DNA of 64,000 nucleotides, from NCBI GenBank assembly GCA_964406575.1, contig CAYOSH010000007.1:62001-126000 (forward strand), read 5' to 3'. The translations under genes were made by a program, and so were the position numbers. Within the stretch, counting starts at the first letter, position 1. Each line of letters starts with the position of its first letter. Shown one piece after another: positions 27,605 to 37,125 of this stretch. The stretch comes from WTAW01 sp964406575 (GTDB lineage: Bacteria; Acidobacteriota; Aminicenantia; Aminicenantales; Aminicenantaceae). Below the pieces are notes generated by a model. That model did not search any database. It worked only from the letters and a program-made list of their open reading frames with translations, and was not told the origin of the DNA.

Positions 27605-29335
27605 TTATCGTTTCAGTTGCTTTTCGATCGTCTTTCTGTCGATTTTCACTTGGATCGGCCTTCCATGGGGACAAAGGGAAGGATTCATGGTTTTGGCCAG
27701 TTCCTTCACTAAGCAGGTCATTTTGTCGGGGGAAAGAATTTCTCCTGCTTTAATCGCTGTCTTGCAGGCGAGAGTGGCTAAAATTGTCTTTTTCTTATCT
27801 TCGACCTTGTCTCTGTTCATTTCCTCAAGGAGCGCGAGAAAAACATCCTTGGCTTCCTCCTCCTTGAATATATCCGGGTACTCTTTCAACGCAAAACTGC
27901 TTCCTCCCATGGCATCCACTCTAAATCCAGCCTCCTCAAGTTGATCTCGGTACTCTTCGAGGCCCAGTTTCTGAGAAGGCGAGAGATCGATGAGGAGAGG
28001 AAGAAGTGAGAGTTTTCGAGGCCATTTCTCTGCGCGGTCTATTTCCACATATTGTTCATACAGTATGCGCTCATGAGCGTTGTGCTGGTCGATGATCCTG
28101 ATCCCCTCTTTGTCAGCAACAACTATGTATAAGTCCAGATATTGACCAAGAACGGAAGGGTACGGCCCTTTATCTCCTGGCATATCTGGAAACAGCTCGT
28201 CTGACGAATTTTCTCCTTTTCCATAACCTTGAATGATTGGGGGATGAGGCAGGCTTTCCATAAGGGATTGGGCTTGACTTCTCTGCGGGATAGGATAGAC
28301 ATCTTTGATACCCAATCCTTTGAGTAGGGCCTTTTCCAGAGTCCTTGTGACGAGCCGGAAAATGGAGTTCGAGTCAACGAACCTCACTTCTGTCTTGGCT
28401 GGATGGACATTCACATCCACCTCAGCATAGGGAAGGATCAAAAACAGAAATGCCTCGGGATAAAAATCCTTCTCTAAAAATCCAGCATAGGCGCGGCTCA
28501 AAGCGGCCTGGAGTATTTTATCCTTGACCAAACGGTCGTTCACAAAAAACAACTGGTGCTTTCTGTCCCGCCGGCCTGAGGGCGGACGGCTGGCATATCC
28601 GAATATTTTATGGGACTCTTCTTCATGTCCAACGTCCATCAGATTATCCACTACGGTCTTTCCATAGACCTGAAAAATCCGCTCCTTGAGCGTGCCCACA
28701 GGAGGATAATTGAAGACCGCTCTGCCCTCGTGGAGCAGGGAAAAGCCAACTTCATGATGGGCAAGCGAAACATGGGACAAATAGGTCACGATCTGGTTTA
28801 GCTCAGACCTCGCGGAACGGAGGAACTTTCGTCTTGCAGGCAAATTGAAAAAGAGATTTCTCACTTCCACGCTCGTCCCAGGAGGAAAGCCAACATCGGT
28901 GATGCGGAGGAGGACTTCCCCTTCACGTTCTATCAATGTGCCTTTGACGTCACTCTGGCTGGCCGTCTGCAAGACGACTTTCGACACTGCGGAAATGCTG
29001 GGGAGGGCTTCTCCGCGAAATCCCAGAGTAACGATCTGTTCAAGATCGCTTTCCTTGGCTATTTTACTCGTGCTGTGTCTTTCGAACGCAATCAGAGCAT
29101 CATCCCGGCTCATACCAAGCCCGTTGTCCATGATTCTGATCTGCCTCTTTCCGCCATCTTCGAGCTCGACTCTGATATCCGAAGCAAGCGCGTCCAGAGA
29201 GTTTTCCACCAATTCTTTAACCACAGAAAAGGGGCGTTCGATGACTTCTCCGGCGGCGATCTTTTGGGAAATTTCCTTGGGAAGGACTCGGATCTTCGGC
29301 GAAGAGGGATTGGGATTTACCCTTAAAGGCTTCAT
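27605..29335 (-). CDS. mutL: DNA mismatch repair protein MutL
   Basis: Couples mismatch recognition by MutS to strand incision. The 576 residues have the GHKL ATPase motifs ELVENSLDA, DNGLGM, and STSKI/GFRGEALPSI. The C-terminal domain carries the metal-dependent nicking motif in the form DQHNAHERILYE (usual form DQHAxxExxxxE), plus ACKTAIKAGE and the CPHGRPI motif. This predicts the self-nicking type found in bacteria without MutH. The ATG at 29335 is chosen because it forms an ATGA overlap with the mtaB stop; the frame is open further upstream inside mtaB. Confidence 0.94.
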   Translation of the reverse strand: MKPLRVNPNPSSPKIRVLPKEISQKIAAGEVIERPFSVVKELVENSLDALASDIRVELEDGGKRQIRIMDNGLGMSRDDALIAFERHSTSKIAKESDLEQIVTLGFRGEALPSISAVSKVVLQTASQSDVKGTLIEREGEVLLRITDVGFPPGTSVEVRNLFFNLPARRKFLRSARSELNQIVTYLSHVSLAHHEVGFSLLHEGRAVFNYPPVGTLKERIFQVYGKTVVDNLMDVGHEEESHKIFGYASRPPSGRRDRKHQLFFVNDRLVKDKILQAALSRAYAGFLEKDFYPEAFLFLILPYAEVDVNVHPAKTEVRFVDSNSIFRLVTRTLEKALLKGLGIKDVYPIPQRSQAQSLMESLPHPPIIQGYGKGENSSDELFPDMPGDKGPYPSVLGQYLDLYIVVADKEGIRIIDQHNAHERILYEQYVEIDRAEKWPRKLSLLPLLIDLSPSQKLGLEEYRDQLEEAGFRVDAMGGSSFALKEYPDIFKEEEAKDVFLALLEEMNRDKVEDKKKTILATLACKTAIKAGEILSPDKMTCLVKELAKTMNPSLCPHGRPIQVKIDRKTIEKQLKR

Positions 29336-30612
29336 CCTGCAGCATCCTCCTTCGAGGCATTGGGGAAGCTTCCGACAAAAACTCCCTCTGTGCGATTCTC
29401 CGAGGCATGTGTGATCTTGACCATGACCCGCCTTTTTTCCGTCATAGGACAAAATGGCACATCTATGGGGATATAATTGGATGTCAAAACCTGCGCCCGC
29501 TCCCCCATCTTTTTAACGACCACAGCTTCACACTCCTTCTCCAGAAACCGCAAACGGAAATGCAAATTTTTCCTGCGTGACAGATGCCTCAACATTTTCG
29601 CTCTTTGATATTTTTCTCTATGGTGGATCTGTGGCAAGGTCGCGGCCTTCGTCCCCGGCCGGGGGGAATACGTGAATACATGAAAATAGGTCAGGGGTGA
29701 ATGCTCGAGAAAATCCAAAGTTTTTTCAAAATCAGAATCCGATTCCCCCGGAAATCCTGTCAAAATGTCGGCGCCGAGAGCCGCGTGCGGCAATTCCTGT
29801 TGAAAAAAATCCAGAACACGCTGATAATCGGCCACACTTATTTTTCGTCCCATCCGCCGGATGATCCGATCACAACCGCTCTGTAATGAGAAGTGAAAAT
29901 GGGAACAGATCCACTTTGCTGTTGTAATATATCTGCAAATATCCTCATTCAGGAATCTTGGGTCGAGTGAGCTCAAACGAACTTGGCTCAAACCCTCGAC
30001 CGTCTCCAGTCTTCGGAGCAGATCGAGAAGCGAGTCTGAATCCTTCAGGTCTCTCCCGTAGAGGCAAAGATGCACACCGGTCAGAACGATCTCTTTAAAA
30101 CCCTGGTCCAGGTATTCCTTGACTTGGGCTATAATCTTTTTTTTATCCACACTGACACTGGGACCTCGAACACTTGGAACAACACAAAAGGTACACTGGA
30201 AATCACACCCGTCCTGGACCTTGATCAGCGCACGCGAGCGGTATGGCTGCGGAGCAACTTCCCTCTCTGGCTTGGCCACAGGAACAAGCTTCTCACAGAG
30301 GCTGTCTTTCTCACAGTTGGGAACGATCTTCCAGAGTTGCGGAGTATTAACAAAATCTTCGGATGACCTCTGGACATGACACCCAGTGAGGATCAGACGT
30401 GCTAAGGGATTGTCCCGATGGATCCTCCTCAGGAATCCAGTGACATCCTTATCTGCCCGGCTTGTGACGGTGCAGGTGTTGACCAGGATGAGATCACTTT
30501 TTGTCAAATCCTTTTCATACCGGTAACCCTTTTTTTGAAACTCATTGACCCAAGCAAAGGCTTCTGCCTGGTTTACACGACAACCAAAACTCTGGATGGA
30601 GAAAGAGGTCAT
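29332..30612 (-). CDS. mtaB: tRNA t6A37 methylthiotransferase
   Basis: Radical-SAM enzyme that converts t6A to ms2t6A at tRNA position 37. Its 426 residues contain the N-terminal UPF0004 domain with cysteines in FGCRVNQ, NTCTVTSRAD and LTGCHVQ (auxiliary cluster), the radical-SAM CDFQCTFC (CX3CX2C) near residue 138, and a C-terminal TRAM-like part. The FGCRVNQ start separates MtaB from MiaB and RimO. Four-base overlaps join it to purE upstream and mutL downstream. Confidence 0.92.
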   Translation of the reverse strand: MTSFSIQSFGCRVNQAEAFAWVNEFQKKGYRYEKDLTKSDLILVNTCTVTSRADKDVTGFLRRIHRDNPLARLILTGCHVQRSSEDFVNTPQLWKIVPNCEKDSLCEKLVPVAKPEREVAPQPYRSRALIKVQDGCDFQCTFCVVPSVRGPSVSVDKKKIIAQVKEYLDQGFKEIVLTGVHLCLYGRDLKDSDSLLDLLRRLETVEGLSQVRLSSLDPRFLNEDICRYITTAKWICSHFHFSLQSGCDRIIRRMGRKISVADYQRVLDFFQQELPHAALGADILTGFPGESDSDFEKTLDFLEHSPLTYFHVFTYSPRPGTKAATLPQIHHREKYQRAKMLRHLSRRKNLHFRLRFLEKECEAVVVKKMGERAQVLTSNYIPIDVPFCPMTEKRRVMVKITHASENRTEGVFVGSFPNASKEDAAG

Positions 30613-31100
30613 AGCCTGTCTTTGATCTTTTCTGAGCTCACTTTGACTTGGTCGGCCAACTTTTTTTTGTAGGCTTTCATCTTTGTAGCCAGAGCCGGGT
30701 CATTCAAACTCAAAATCTGGACAGCTAGCAAGGCTGCATTGACCGCTCCGGATTTGCCGAGCCCCATACAGGCCACGGGAACACCCTCGGGCATCTGGAC
30801 CGAAGACAACAGAGCATCGAAGCCGCTCAATGTTGAACTCCCCACCGGGACTGCGATCACCGGAAAATGCGTGTTTGCTGCAACTGCGCCAGCAAGATGG
30901 GCCGCCTTTCCAGCAGCAGCTATAAATATTTTCACACCTTTATCTTCAAATGTTTTTACGAGTTCAACAGTTCTATCAGGAGTTCGATGGGCAGAAGTGA
31001 CTTCAAGCGCAAAGGGAATCTCAAATTCTTTCAGTGTCAACAGCGCTCCTTCAACAACGTCAAAATCAGACTCGCTTCCTATAAAAACGGCAACTTTCAT
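30609..31100 (-). CDS. purE: N5-carboxyaminoimidazole ribonucleotide mutase
   Basis: Purine synthesis: rearranges N5-CAIR to CAIR. The 163-residue protein has the class signatures GSESDFDVV at the phosphate site, SAHRTPDRT, AAAGKAAHLAG and PVGSSTLSG. The SAHRTP form points to class I PurE, which works with PurK. It overlaps purD and mtaB by four bases on either side. purK is not in this window. Confidence 0.93.
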   Translation of the reverse strand: MKVAVFIGSESDFDVVEGALLTLKEFEIPFALEVTSAHRTPDRTVELVKTFEDKGVKIFIAAAGKAAHLAGAVAANTHFPVIAVPVGSSTLSGFDALLSSVQMPEGVPVACMGLGKSGAVNAALLAVQILSLNDPALATKMKAYKKKLADQVKVSSEKIKDRL

Positions 31101-32377
31101 TTTTCTTCCTCCATTTCGGCACCAATATCACGGCGATAATGCATGGCATCGAAACTGACCTTCCCGATCGCTTCATAGATCTTATTCATTGTATCGGCAA
31201 GAGTTTCCTCAGAGGCACACACACCTATGACTCTGCCACCTGAAGTATAGTATTTCCCATCCTTAAACTCTGTGCCCGCATAGAAGATCGTGATACCTGG
31301 GATATCTGCGGCCTCTTTCAGACCTTCGATCTGTTTTCCTTTTTCGTATTTTGTCGGGTATCCTCCGGAAGCCAACACCACACATCCCGATGGTTTTTTC
31401 GTCCACGCCACTTCTTTCTCAAGGACATTTCCTTTCAGTGTTGCCAAGAGGATCTCGACAAGGTCGCTTTCCAGTCTGAGCATCTGGGGCTGAGTCTCAG
31501 GGTCTCCGAATCGACAATTGTATTCGAGCACTTTGGGCCCCTCCTCAGTTAGTATCAGGCCTACGTAGAGAACACCCACGTATTTCCTCCCCTCCTCCAG
31601 CATGCGCGTAACCGTAGGAAAGACAATGGTCTTGACCGTCTCGTTGAAGAGCTCTTGATCCACAAAAGGCGAGGGAGAAATGGCCCCCATGCCCCCTGTG
31701 TTTGGACCTTTATCTCCATCATACACCGCTTTATGGTCCATCGTGGTCACAAAAGGCAGGATTTTCACTCCATCTGAGATAACGATGAACGACGCTTCCT
31801 TGCCCCTCAAAAATTCTTCGATGACGATCCGGTTCCCGCTCTCACCGAACTTCTTTTCCACCATGATCGTGTTCACCGCCAACTCCGCCTTTTTCAAGCT
31901 GTTGCAGATGATGACCCCCTTTCCGGCAGCCAAGCCGTCTGCTTTAACAACCAGAGGGAAAGGGATCTCTTCCGACTGTAGGAACGCCTTGGCTTGCTCA
32001 GGATTATCGGCGATCTTGAATCTGGCTGTTGGTATTTTGTGTCTGTCCATGAATTGTTTTGCAAACACCTTGCTCCCCTCGAGTTCTGCAGCACTCATTG
32101 TGGGCCCGAATATTTTCAGGCCTTTTTCTTCAAACTCGTCCACTATCCCCATGGCCAGAGGGAGTTCTGGCCCGACGACGGTTAAATCTACTTTCTCTGC
32201 GTTCGCAAAATCTGCAATCCTCGTGATATCGTTCGGATCAATGGCAACGTTCTCTGCGATGCTCATTGTCCCCGCATTCCCTGGCACACAATACACTTTA
32301 TTCGCAAGCGGACTCTGTGCTATTTTCCAGGCAAGAGCATGTTCCCTGCCCCCGGATCCTACAACCAAAATTTTCAT
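31097..32377 (-). CDS. purD: Phosphoribosylamine-glycine ligase (GARS)
   Basis: Second step of purine synthesis: joins glycine to phosphoribosylamine with ATP. The 426 residues show the N-terminal VVGSGGREHALAWKIAQS, the ATP-grasp region with PLVVKADGLAAGKGVII, and RFGDPETQPQMLRLESDL, all diagnostic for PurD. Normal length. First of the tightly coupled purD-purE-mtaB-mutL run; glyA, which supplies glycine, lies 57 bp upstream. Confidence 0.96.
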   Translation of the reverse strand: MKILVVGSGGREHALAWKIAQSPLANKVYCVPGNAGTMSIAENVAIDPNDITRIADFANAEKVDLTVVGPELPLAMGIVDEFEEKGLKIFGPTMSAAELEGSKVFAKQFMDRHKIPTARFKIADNPEQAKAFLQSEEIPFPLVVKADGLAAGKGVIICNSLKKAELAVNTIMVEKKFGESGNRIVIEEFLRGKEASFIVISDGVKILPFVTTMDHKAVYDGDKGPNTGGMGAISPSPFVDQELFNETVKTIVFPTVTRMLEEGRKYVGVLYVGLILTEEGPKVLEYNCRFGDPETQPQMLRLESDLVEILLATLKGNVLEKEVAWTKKPSGCVVLASGGYPTKYEKGKQIEGLKEAADIPGITIFYAGTEFKDGKYYTSGGRVIGVCASEETLADTMNKIYEAIGKVSFDAMHYRRDIGAEMEEEK

Positions 32378-32434
32378 TGTGACGACCTCGTTTTTTCGTT
32401 TCTTAAATCTATGATTATCAAAAGCCTGAAGAAA

Positions 32435-33871
32435 CTAAAGGTTTTGCTCCAGGTTTTTCAATAACAAGTCTATAAATTTCGGGTTCGGAGAGATGCTCTT
32501 CAAGATTTTTGCCGCAATAGGAATCGCCTGCTCAGAGGAAAGACAGTACTTCATCTCCAGGAATCGTTGGCGGTAGGCCTTCACGTCTTCCTTAACACTC
32601 CTGTTCTTCATTACGACATCTGCGATGAACTCTGCGAGTCCGTCAAAATCCTCCTCTTTCATCCCGAACCGCGTCATTTCCTGAACGCCCATGCGTATTC
32701 CGCTGGGCTCTAAAAAAGTCTCATCGTCTGGAAGAGCTTGGTAGTTTGTGATCAAATTGTTGTCCTCGAGCCGTCGCGCAATTTCCATGCCCTTTCCCGA
32801 GTCGCTCACTCGAATGAGAACTTGATGGGTCTCAGTAAACCCATCGGCTTCATCGCCCTCCACGGATACACCCCTTCTCTTGAGGGCTCGCGCGAAAGCT
32901 TTCGCATTCCTGCGCACCTGTTTTTGATAGTCTTCCTTGAATTCATTCATCTCATACGCCGCCATCAGGAGTGCGAGGAGCGTACCGAGATGATGGTTGC
33001 TGGTCGACCCAGGAAATGCACGGCTCATAATATCCAGCCAGAGCTTTCGCAGCCGACTGCCCTTGGGGAAGTTCCCCGTGATCAAGCCCCTTTGCGGGCC
33101 AAAAAATGTCTTATGAGTACTCCCCGTAATGACATCCGCCCCCTCATCCAGTGGAGATTGAAAAGCTCCATACAATCCCAGGACATGGGCCATATCGAAC
33201 ATGATGACCGGGCGATCCTCCCAGTCCTTCACTAGCTCGGAGATAAACTCAATGGGTTCCTGGTAGATAAACATGCTTTTGCCGAAAATCATGAGCTCGG
33301 GCTTGTGCTGCTCTGTGATCTCGGCCAGCTTATCCAAGTCAAGCTTATACGGATTATCAACCCTGACGGGAAAATTAACTACCTTTTCTTTCCCTGTGGA
33401 GGGATCTTCGTCCACAAAATTGAACAAAGCTCCCATGGGTTGAGAGCTGAGATGCCCCCCTTTTGTCAGATCATTATTCATGACCAAGCGCATCTTCCGC
33501 ATGGGTTGTCCCTCTGGACGCTCCCTGTTGAGGAATCGGACCATGGCCTTAAACACGACCTCATTGGCCATCTGTCCGCTTATTGTCCTCAATTCCACCT
33601 CACTGCTTCCAAAAAAATGGGAGAGCTCGGAGCAGGCATCTTCTTCGACCGCTTTAATGAAATCGATCCCCTGATAAAAATAGACTTCTTCGCCTTTCAT
33701 GCTCCTGTGTTCTGCATAACGCCCGGATGGGTCCGAAATTTCACAAAGCTTGACCAATAAGGATGGAGTCGATTCCGAGGGAATGAGGTTGAAAGACTCC
33801 TTTTGCCTCCAAATATTGTTCTGTTCAACCTTTTGAGATAGCAGTTGCACTTTCTCATAGAATGAAGACAT
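32435..33871 (-). CDS. glyA: Serine hydroxymethyltransferase, divergent
   Basis: Interconverts serine and glycine with transfer of a C1 unit to tetrahydrofolate. The 478-residue PLP enzyme has NLIPSESTPS, GRYAEHR, the His-containing DMAHVLGLYG, and the PLP lysine in TGSTHKTFFGPQRG. The last is normally TTTTHKTLRGPRGG, and overall similarity to standard GlyA looks low, so this is a divergent branch; action on a related beta-hydroxy amino acid is possible. Position between rpiB and purD supports a role in supplying glycine and C1 units for purines. Confidence 0.84.
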   Translation of the reverse strand: MSSFYEKVQLLSQKVEQNNIWRQKESFNLIPSESTPSLLVKLCEISDPSGRYAEHRSMKGEEVYFYQGIDFIKAVEEDACSELSHFFGSSEVELRTISGQMANEVVFKAMVRFLNRERPEGQPMRKMRLVMNNDLTKGGHLSSQPMGALFNFVDEDPSTGKEKVVNFPVRVDNPYKLDLDKLAEITEQHKPELMIFGKSMFIYQEPIEFISELVKDWEDRPVIMFDMAHVLGLYGAFQSPLDEGADVITGSTHKTFFGPQRGLITGNFPKGSRLRKLWLDIMSRAFPGSTSNHHLGTLLALLMAAYEMNEFKEDYQKQVRRNAKAFARALKRRGVSVEGDEADGFTETHQVLIRVSDSGKGMEIARRLEDNNLITNYQALPDDETFLEPSGIRMGVQEMTRFGMKEEDFDGLAEFIADVVMKNRSVKEDVKAYRQRFLEMKYCLSSEQAIPIAAKILKSISPNPKFIDLLLKNLEQNL

Positions 33872-33888
33872 TCGTTTTGCTCCTCAAA

Positions 33889-34341
33889 TTAGAATTCGAA
33901 ATTTTTTTGCTCGATGGCCTTGATCTTATCAAGACGCATCTGATGTCTCCCCGCCGCGAAGGGTGTGTTGACCCACACCTCTACAATGAGAAGGGCTTCA
34001 TCCAGGGGAAGAATCCTTCCGCCCAGAGTCAGACAATTTGAATCGTTGTGACTCCGGCTCATCTCTGCCATGTATGCGTCACAACAGGGAGTGGCTCTCA
34101 CACCGCTGTACTTGTTCGCAACGATCCCCATCCCGAGACCGGTCCCACACACGAGAATCGCTCGATCACATTCCCCAGAGAGCAATCCGTCCATCGCCTT
34201 TTCTGCAAAATCGACATAGTCCACCCGCTCCTCAGAGTGCGTGCCATAATCATGATGGGCGATCCCTTTTTCGGTCAGGTAGTTTTTGATACCTGTCTTC
34301 AACAGTAATCCTGCGTGGTCAGAGGCTAATGCGACTTTCAT
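33889..34341 (-). CDS. rpiB: Ribose 5-phosphate isomerase B
   Basis: Interconverts ribulose 5-phosphate and ribose 5-phosphate, the precursor of PRPP. The 150 residues contain the LacA/RpiB signatures ASDHAGLLLK, DYGTHSEERVDY and CGTGLGMGIVANK, which includes the catalytic Cys. Normal length. It heads the rpiB-glyA-purD-purE-mtaB-mutL array, 17 bp before glyA; the layout links pentose phosphate supply to purine synthesis. Confidence 0.95.
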   Translation of the reverse strand: MKVALASDHAGLLLKTGIKNYLTEKGIAHHDYGTHSEERVDYVDFAEKAMDGLLSGECDRAILVCGTGLGMGIVANKYSGVRATPCCDAYMAEMSRSHNDSNCLTLGGRILPLDEALLIVEVWVNTPFAAGRHQMRLDKIKAIEQKNFEF

Positions 34342-34603
34342 TTTTCCTCCCTGGATGATTCCAAGTTCTCACTCGATGCTCGGAGCTATTATAACAATAA
34401 ACACCAGACTATAAAACATCTCAGACTATTAGTCAGAATTATTCATAAAAAATGTCAATAATTATAATAACTGACGCAATATAAGAATGTACAATTGCTT
34501 TATCGGAATACTCATTTAGGCACTCTATTTCCTATGAGATTTTCATTTATAATCGACATTTTTTACCCTTCGGGCGCCGACCCAACCTAACCCGCTGATC
34601 TCA
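34342..34603. other. Intergenic stretch upstream of rpiB
   Basis: Very AT-rich between about 34390 and 34560 and no gene seen; it presumably holds the rpiB operon promoter. From 34570 an imperfect inverted repeat begins (see the repeat at 34571-34698). Confidence 0.35.
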
Positions 34604-34698
34604 CTACAGCGGCTTCGTTGTAGCCCATTCGCGGTAGTTCACTACAGCGTCATGGGCCACTTTATCCACCTTAATGTTAGGGTTGGGCGGGTTGGCCT
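34571..34698. repeat. Imperfect inverted repeat with an internal 11-bp direct repeat
   Basis: CCAACCTAACCCGC on the left (34582-34595) faces TTAGGGTTGGGCGGGTT on the right (about 34677-34693). Inside, TCACTACAGCG occurs twice at 34601-34611 and 34639-34649. The block directly abuts the region of repeat copy B and overlaps the 3' part of the small ORF there. Confidence 0.45.
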
Positions 34699-34849
34699 CA
34701 ACTCGTAAATAATCCAGGTTTGTCGATATTTCAGACAAATTAAGAAGCATGTCTAGATCCGTGATGAACAATATCCGAGTGTCCCAATTGGTGATTGAAG
34801 TTTTTTCCACCACACAAGCAGAACAATCGATAACACAACTTTTTTCCAT
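34604..34849 (-). CDS. Possible 81-residue cysteine-rich small protein overlapping repeat copy B
   Basis: Begins with ATG four bases inside the terminal repeat of copy B. Cys5, Cys9 and Cys12 form CX3CX2C, followed by VVEKT, the same pattern as the 50-residue ORF at 17.8 kb. The next segment, ITNWDTRI, resembles ITDWGTRM encoded at about 51.57 kb. After about 35 codons it runs out of the element into unrelated sequence ending YREWATTKPL. No Shine-Dalgarno is visible and no known family was recognised. Confidence 0.35.
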   Translation of the reverse strand: MEKSCVIDCSACVVEKTSITNWDTRILFITDLDMLLNLSEISTNLDYLRVEANPPNPNIKVDKVAHDAVVNYREWATTKPL

Positions 34850-34873
34850 GCAATCACGGATATCGGGTTGTTT
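34745..34873 (-). mobile_element. TIR-bounded dispersed element, copy B
   Basis: Ends AAGCATGTCTAGATCCGTGA.. (34745-34765) and ATCACGGATATCGGGTTGTT.. (34853-34873) are inverse to each other at the inner eight bases TCCGTGAT/ATCACGGA. Each matches the perfect 21-bp terminal repeat of the copy at 57.3 kb at about 16 of 21 positions. The interior matches the right half of copy A (TTCCACCACACAA region) and the core CCGAGTGTCCCAATTGGTGA found at 51.57 kb. Length 129 bp. Confidence 0.65.
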
Positions 34874-35025
34874 CCCACAAAATGGAGGACAACTCCACGA
34901 ATGCGATCAGGTCTCACAAATTTCTTTTGGCAATAAAAACGAGGTGTCGCTATGGAATCTAAGGTTGACAGAGCCGGAGAACACAAACCGGTTTCAAGAT
35001 CAATGGAGAGCAGAAGCAGGAGAAA
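34874..35025. other. Intergenic stretch between repeat copy B and ctp
   Basis: No gene or clear signal recognised. Confidence 0.3.
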
Positions 35026-36606
35026 TTAAGATGCGGGCTTTTTGTTCTTGAGCAGAGATTCGGCTTCGGGCAGAAGCTCGACTGCCTTTTGGACTACGGG
35101 ATCACTGTTCCGATACACCCATAAGCCTCCCTCGATACCCCAGAGGAACGAAAAAATCTCCTTTTCGATCTCCCTTGCGAGCTGGTCTTTCGCCTCTTCA
35201 AAATCCTCTTCAGTGAACGGAATGTCTCGCTTCTTGAGATAGGCCTTAAAATCCTCCAAAATCTCGGAATCTACGGAGAAATCTTTGCTCAAAGTGTGGG
35301 AGATCGGCTCGTGGCCCATCCCTTCCTGCTTGTCAGGAAGGACATACTGTGTGGAGACGGGTGTCTTTTTTTCTATAAATTTTTTTGCGTAAGCAAATAC
35401 TTCCCCTTTTCTCAAGACCTCATAGGTGAGATTCTTAAAAGAAAACTGGATCTTATAATCGGGTGTGATGCCTCCTTGTCCAAGGACTTTCCTTCCCCCC
35501 GTAGTGAAACGCACTTCTCTCTTTTCCTCCTCTGGGAGCTCGCGGCTGAAAAGATAGTCATCCACTTGAGAATAATCTCGCTGGATCGACCTGCCGCTGG
35601 GCGTATAATATTTAGCGGTTGTCAAAGCGACAGCCGAATCCTTCGACAATGGAAAGAGCGTCTGGACGAGGCCCTTACCGAAGGAATCATCGCCGACAAT
35701 TAATCCCCGGTCATTATCCTTGATTGCCCCGCTGACGATCTCGGGTGCACTGGCAGTCCCCTGGTTTATCAGGATGATCAAAGGGATATCTTCATACTGG
35801 TTATCATGAAGTGCGGGGAACTCCCGGTTGTAGTATTTTTTTCTTCCCCGGATCGACACAATGAGAGAACCTTTGGGTAATAGTTCGTCGGAAATTTCGA
35901 TGGCCCCAGGAAAAGTACCGCCTCCATCCCAACGCATATCCAGGATGAGTTTTTCCATCCCCTCTTTTTTAAGGAGCTCCATCTTCTCTCGGAACTCATC
36001 GGCGGTGGTTTCTGCAAAATTGCGGATGTAGATGTAGCCAATGTTATCCTTGAGGATAAATGCATAGGGAACGCTGTAAAGTGGTATCTCCTCACGTTTG
36101 ATGGTGAACTGGAGGGGTTCATCCAAGCCTTCCCGAGTGATGGAGATGTTCACCTTTGTTCCCTTGGGCCCCCTCAATTTTTGCATGGCATCATAGCTCG
36201 AGAGAGGCTTCGTACTTACTCCTTCGATATGAGAGATGACGTCCCCGGCGAGGATTCCCAACCTGTAGGCCGGAGTCCCCTCGATGGGAGTGATAACAAC
36301 CAAATCATCACCCAACTTCTGGATCATGATGCCGAGCCCGAAATATTTCCCCTTGTATTCCTCTTGAAGTGTCCGGAGGTTTTTAAGGTCTAAAAAATAG
36401 GAATGGGGGTCCAAGGTCTGGAGCATCCCGTTGATCGAGGAATGGGCGAGAGTTTCAAGATCAACCTCCTGGAAGTATCCCGATTCTATGACCGAAACAA
36501 TGGAGTCGATCTTCTGTAAAGACTGTGTCCAGATATCCTCTTCCCATGCATGGGGGATCACCAGGGAGAAAAACAGGATGACACTCAAGATTATTCGTTT
36601 TTTCAT
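35026..36606 (-). CDS. Carboxyl-terminal processing protease (S41A family)
   Basis: Periplasmic serine protease that trims C-termini of exported proteins. The ATG at 36606 starts a typical signal peptide (MKKRIILSVILFFSLVIPHA); an in-frame ATG 48 bases upstream would only lengthen it. Parts: N-terminal helical region, PDZ domain (about 85-165), S41 catalytic core with the nucleophile Ser in NQGTASAPE and general-base Lys in DSFGKGLVQ, and a C-terminal extension with basic residues. 526 residues, at the upper end for CtpA/CtpB. A cell-envelope quality-control role is likely. Confidence 0.9.
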   Translation of the reverse strand: MKKRIILSVILFFSLVIPHAWEEDIWTQSLQKIDSIVSVIESGYFQEVDLETLAHSSINGMLQTLDPHSYFLDLKNLRTLQEEYKGKYFGLGIMIQKLGDDLVVITPIEGTPAYRLGILAGDVISHIEGVSTKPLSSYDAMQKLRGPKGTKVNISITREGLDEPLQFTIKREEIPLYSVPYAFILKDNIGYIYIRNFAETTADEFREKMELLKKEGMEKLILDMRWDGGGTFPGAIEISDELLPKGSLIVSIRGRKKYYNREFPALHDNQYEDIPLIILINQGTASAPEIVSGAIKDNDRGLIVGDDSFGKGLVQTLFPLSKDSAVALTTAKYYTPSGRSIQRDYSQVDDYLFSRELPEEEKREVRFTTGGRKVLGQGGITPDYKIQFSFKNLTYEVLRKGEVFAYAKKFIEKKTPVSTQYVLPDKQEGMGHEPISHTLSKDFSVDSEILEDFKAYLKKRDIPFTEEDFEEAKDQLAREIEKEIFSFLWGIEGGLWVYRNSDPVVQKAVELLPEAESLLKNKKPAS

Positions 36607-36822
36607 GACTGTATTCAGCACCCAAATATTACCAAAGCTGGTCTTCAATTTCAAGCTACGCTTGCGACACGCAGGTCTTTATATTTCCGCGACAAATTCC
36701 GTCCCGAGCGCTCAGCCGTATCTCTAACCTCACGATCCTCGAAGGGGAATTACGAACTTATGGTTGACTTAAAGGAATAGACAAGCTATATTTTCTTATC
36801 ACTCTGGAGGCAAAGAAGAAAC

Positions 36823-37125
36823 ATGTTCGGCAACATTGGTTTTCCTGAACTGCTGATCATTCTCACGATCGCACTCATCATCTTCGGCCCGAAGAAACTC
36901 CCGGAGATCGGGCGTTCCATTGGCAAGGCCATGAGAGAGTTTCGCAGGACCTCTGACGAGATCCGGGAGAAGATCGAGGAAGAAATCCAAGCGGATGAGT
37001 TCAAAGATATCAAAAAGGAGATCGATAAGGATATCAAAGACATCCAAGAGGGTGTCAAAACGGACATCGCCGAAGAGACCTACAAGGACGTTGACAAGAA
37101 TGAGGAAGGGGAAAAAGTCACCTGA
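36823..37125 (+). CDS. tatA: Twin-arginine translocase subunit TatA/TatB
   Basis: Pore-forming or receptor component that exports folded proteins across the inner membrane. One N-terminal helix ([28 protein letters not shown]), the FGPKKLP hinge and an amphipathic helix are textbook TatA/B. The Gln/Glu-rich acidic tail to residue 100 is longer than in many TatA proteins, so it could also act as TatB; only one such gene is seen here. GGAGG lies about 14 bases upstream. tatC follows with an overlap. Confidence 0.92.
   Translation: MFGNIGFPELLIILTIALIIFGPKKLPEIGRSIGKAMREFRRTSDEIREKIEEEIQADEFKDIKKEIDKDIKDIQEGVKTDIAEETYKDVDKNEEGEKVT

Noticed and set aside
34753..34986. 77-codon minus-strand frame overlapping repeat copy B
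   Set aside because: It is in a different frame from the one conserved between copies A and B and shows no conservation signal.
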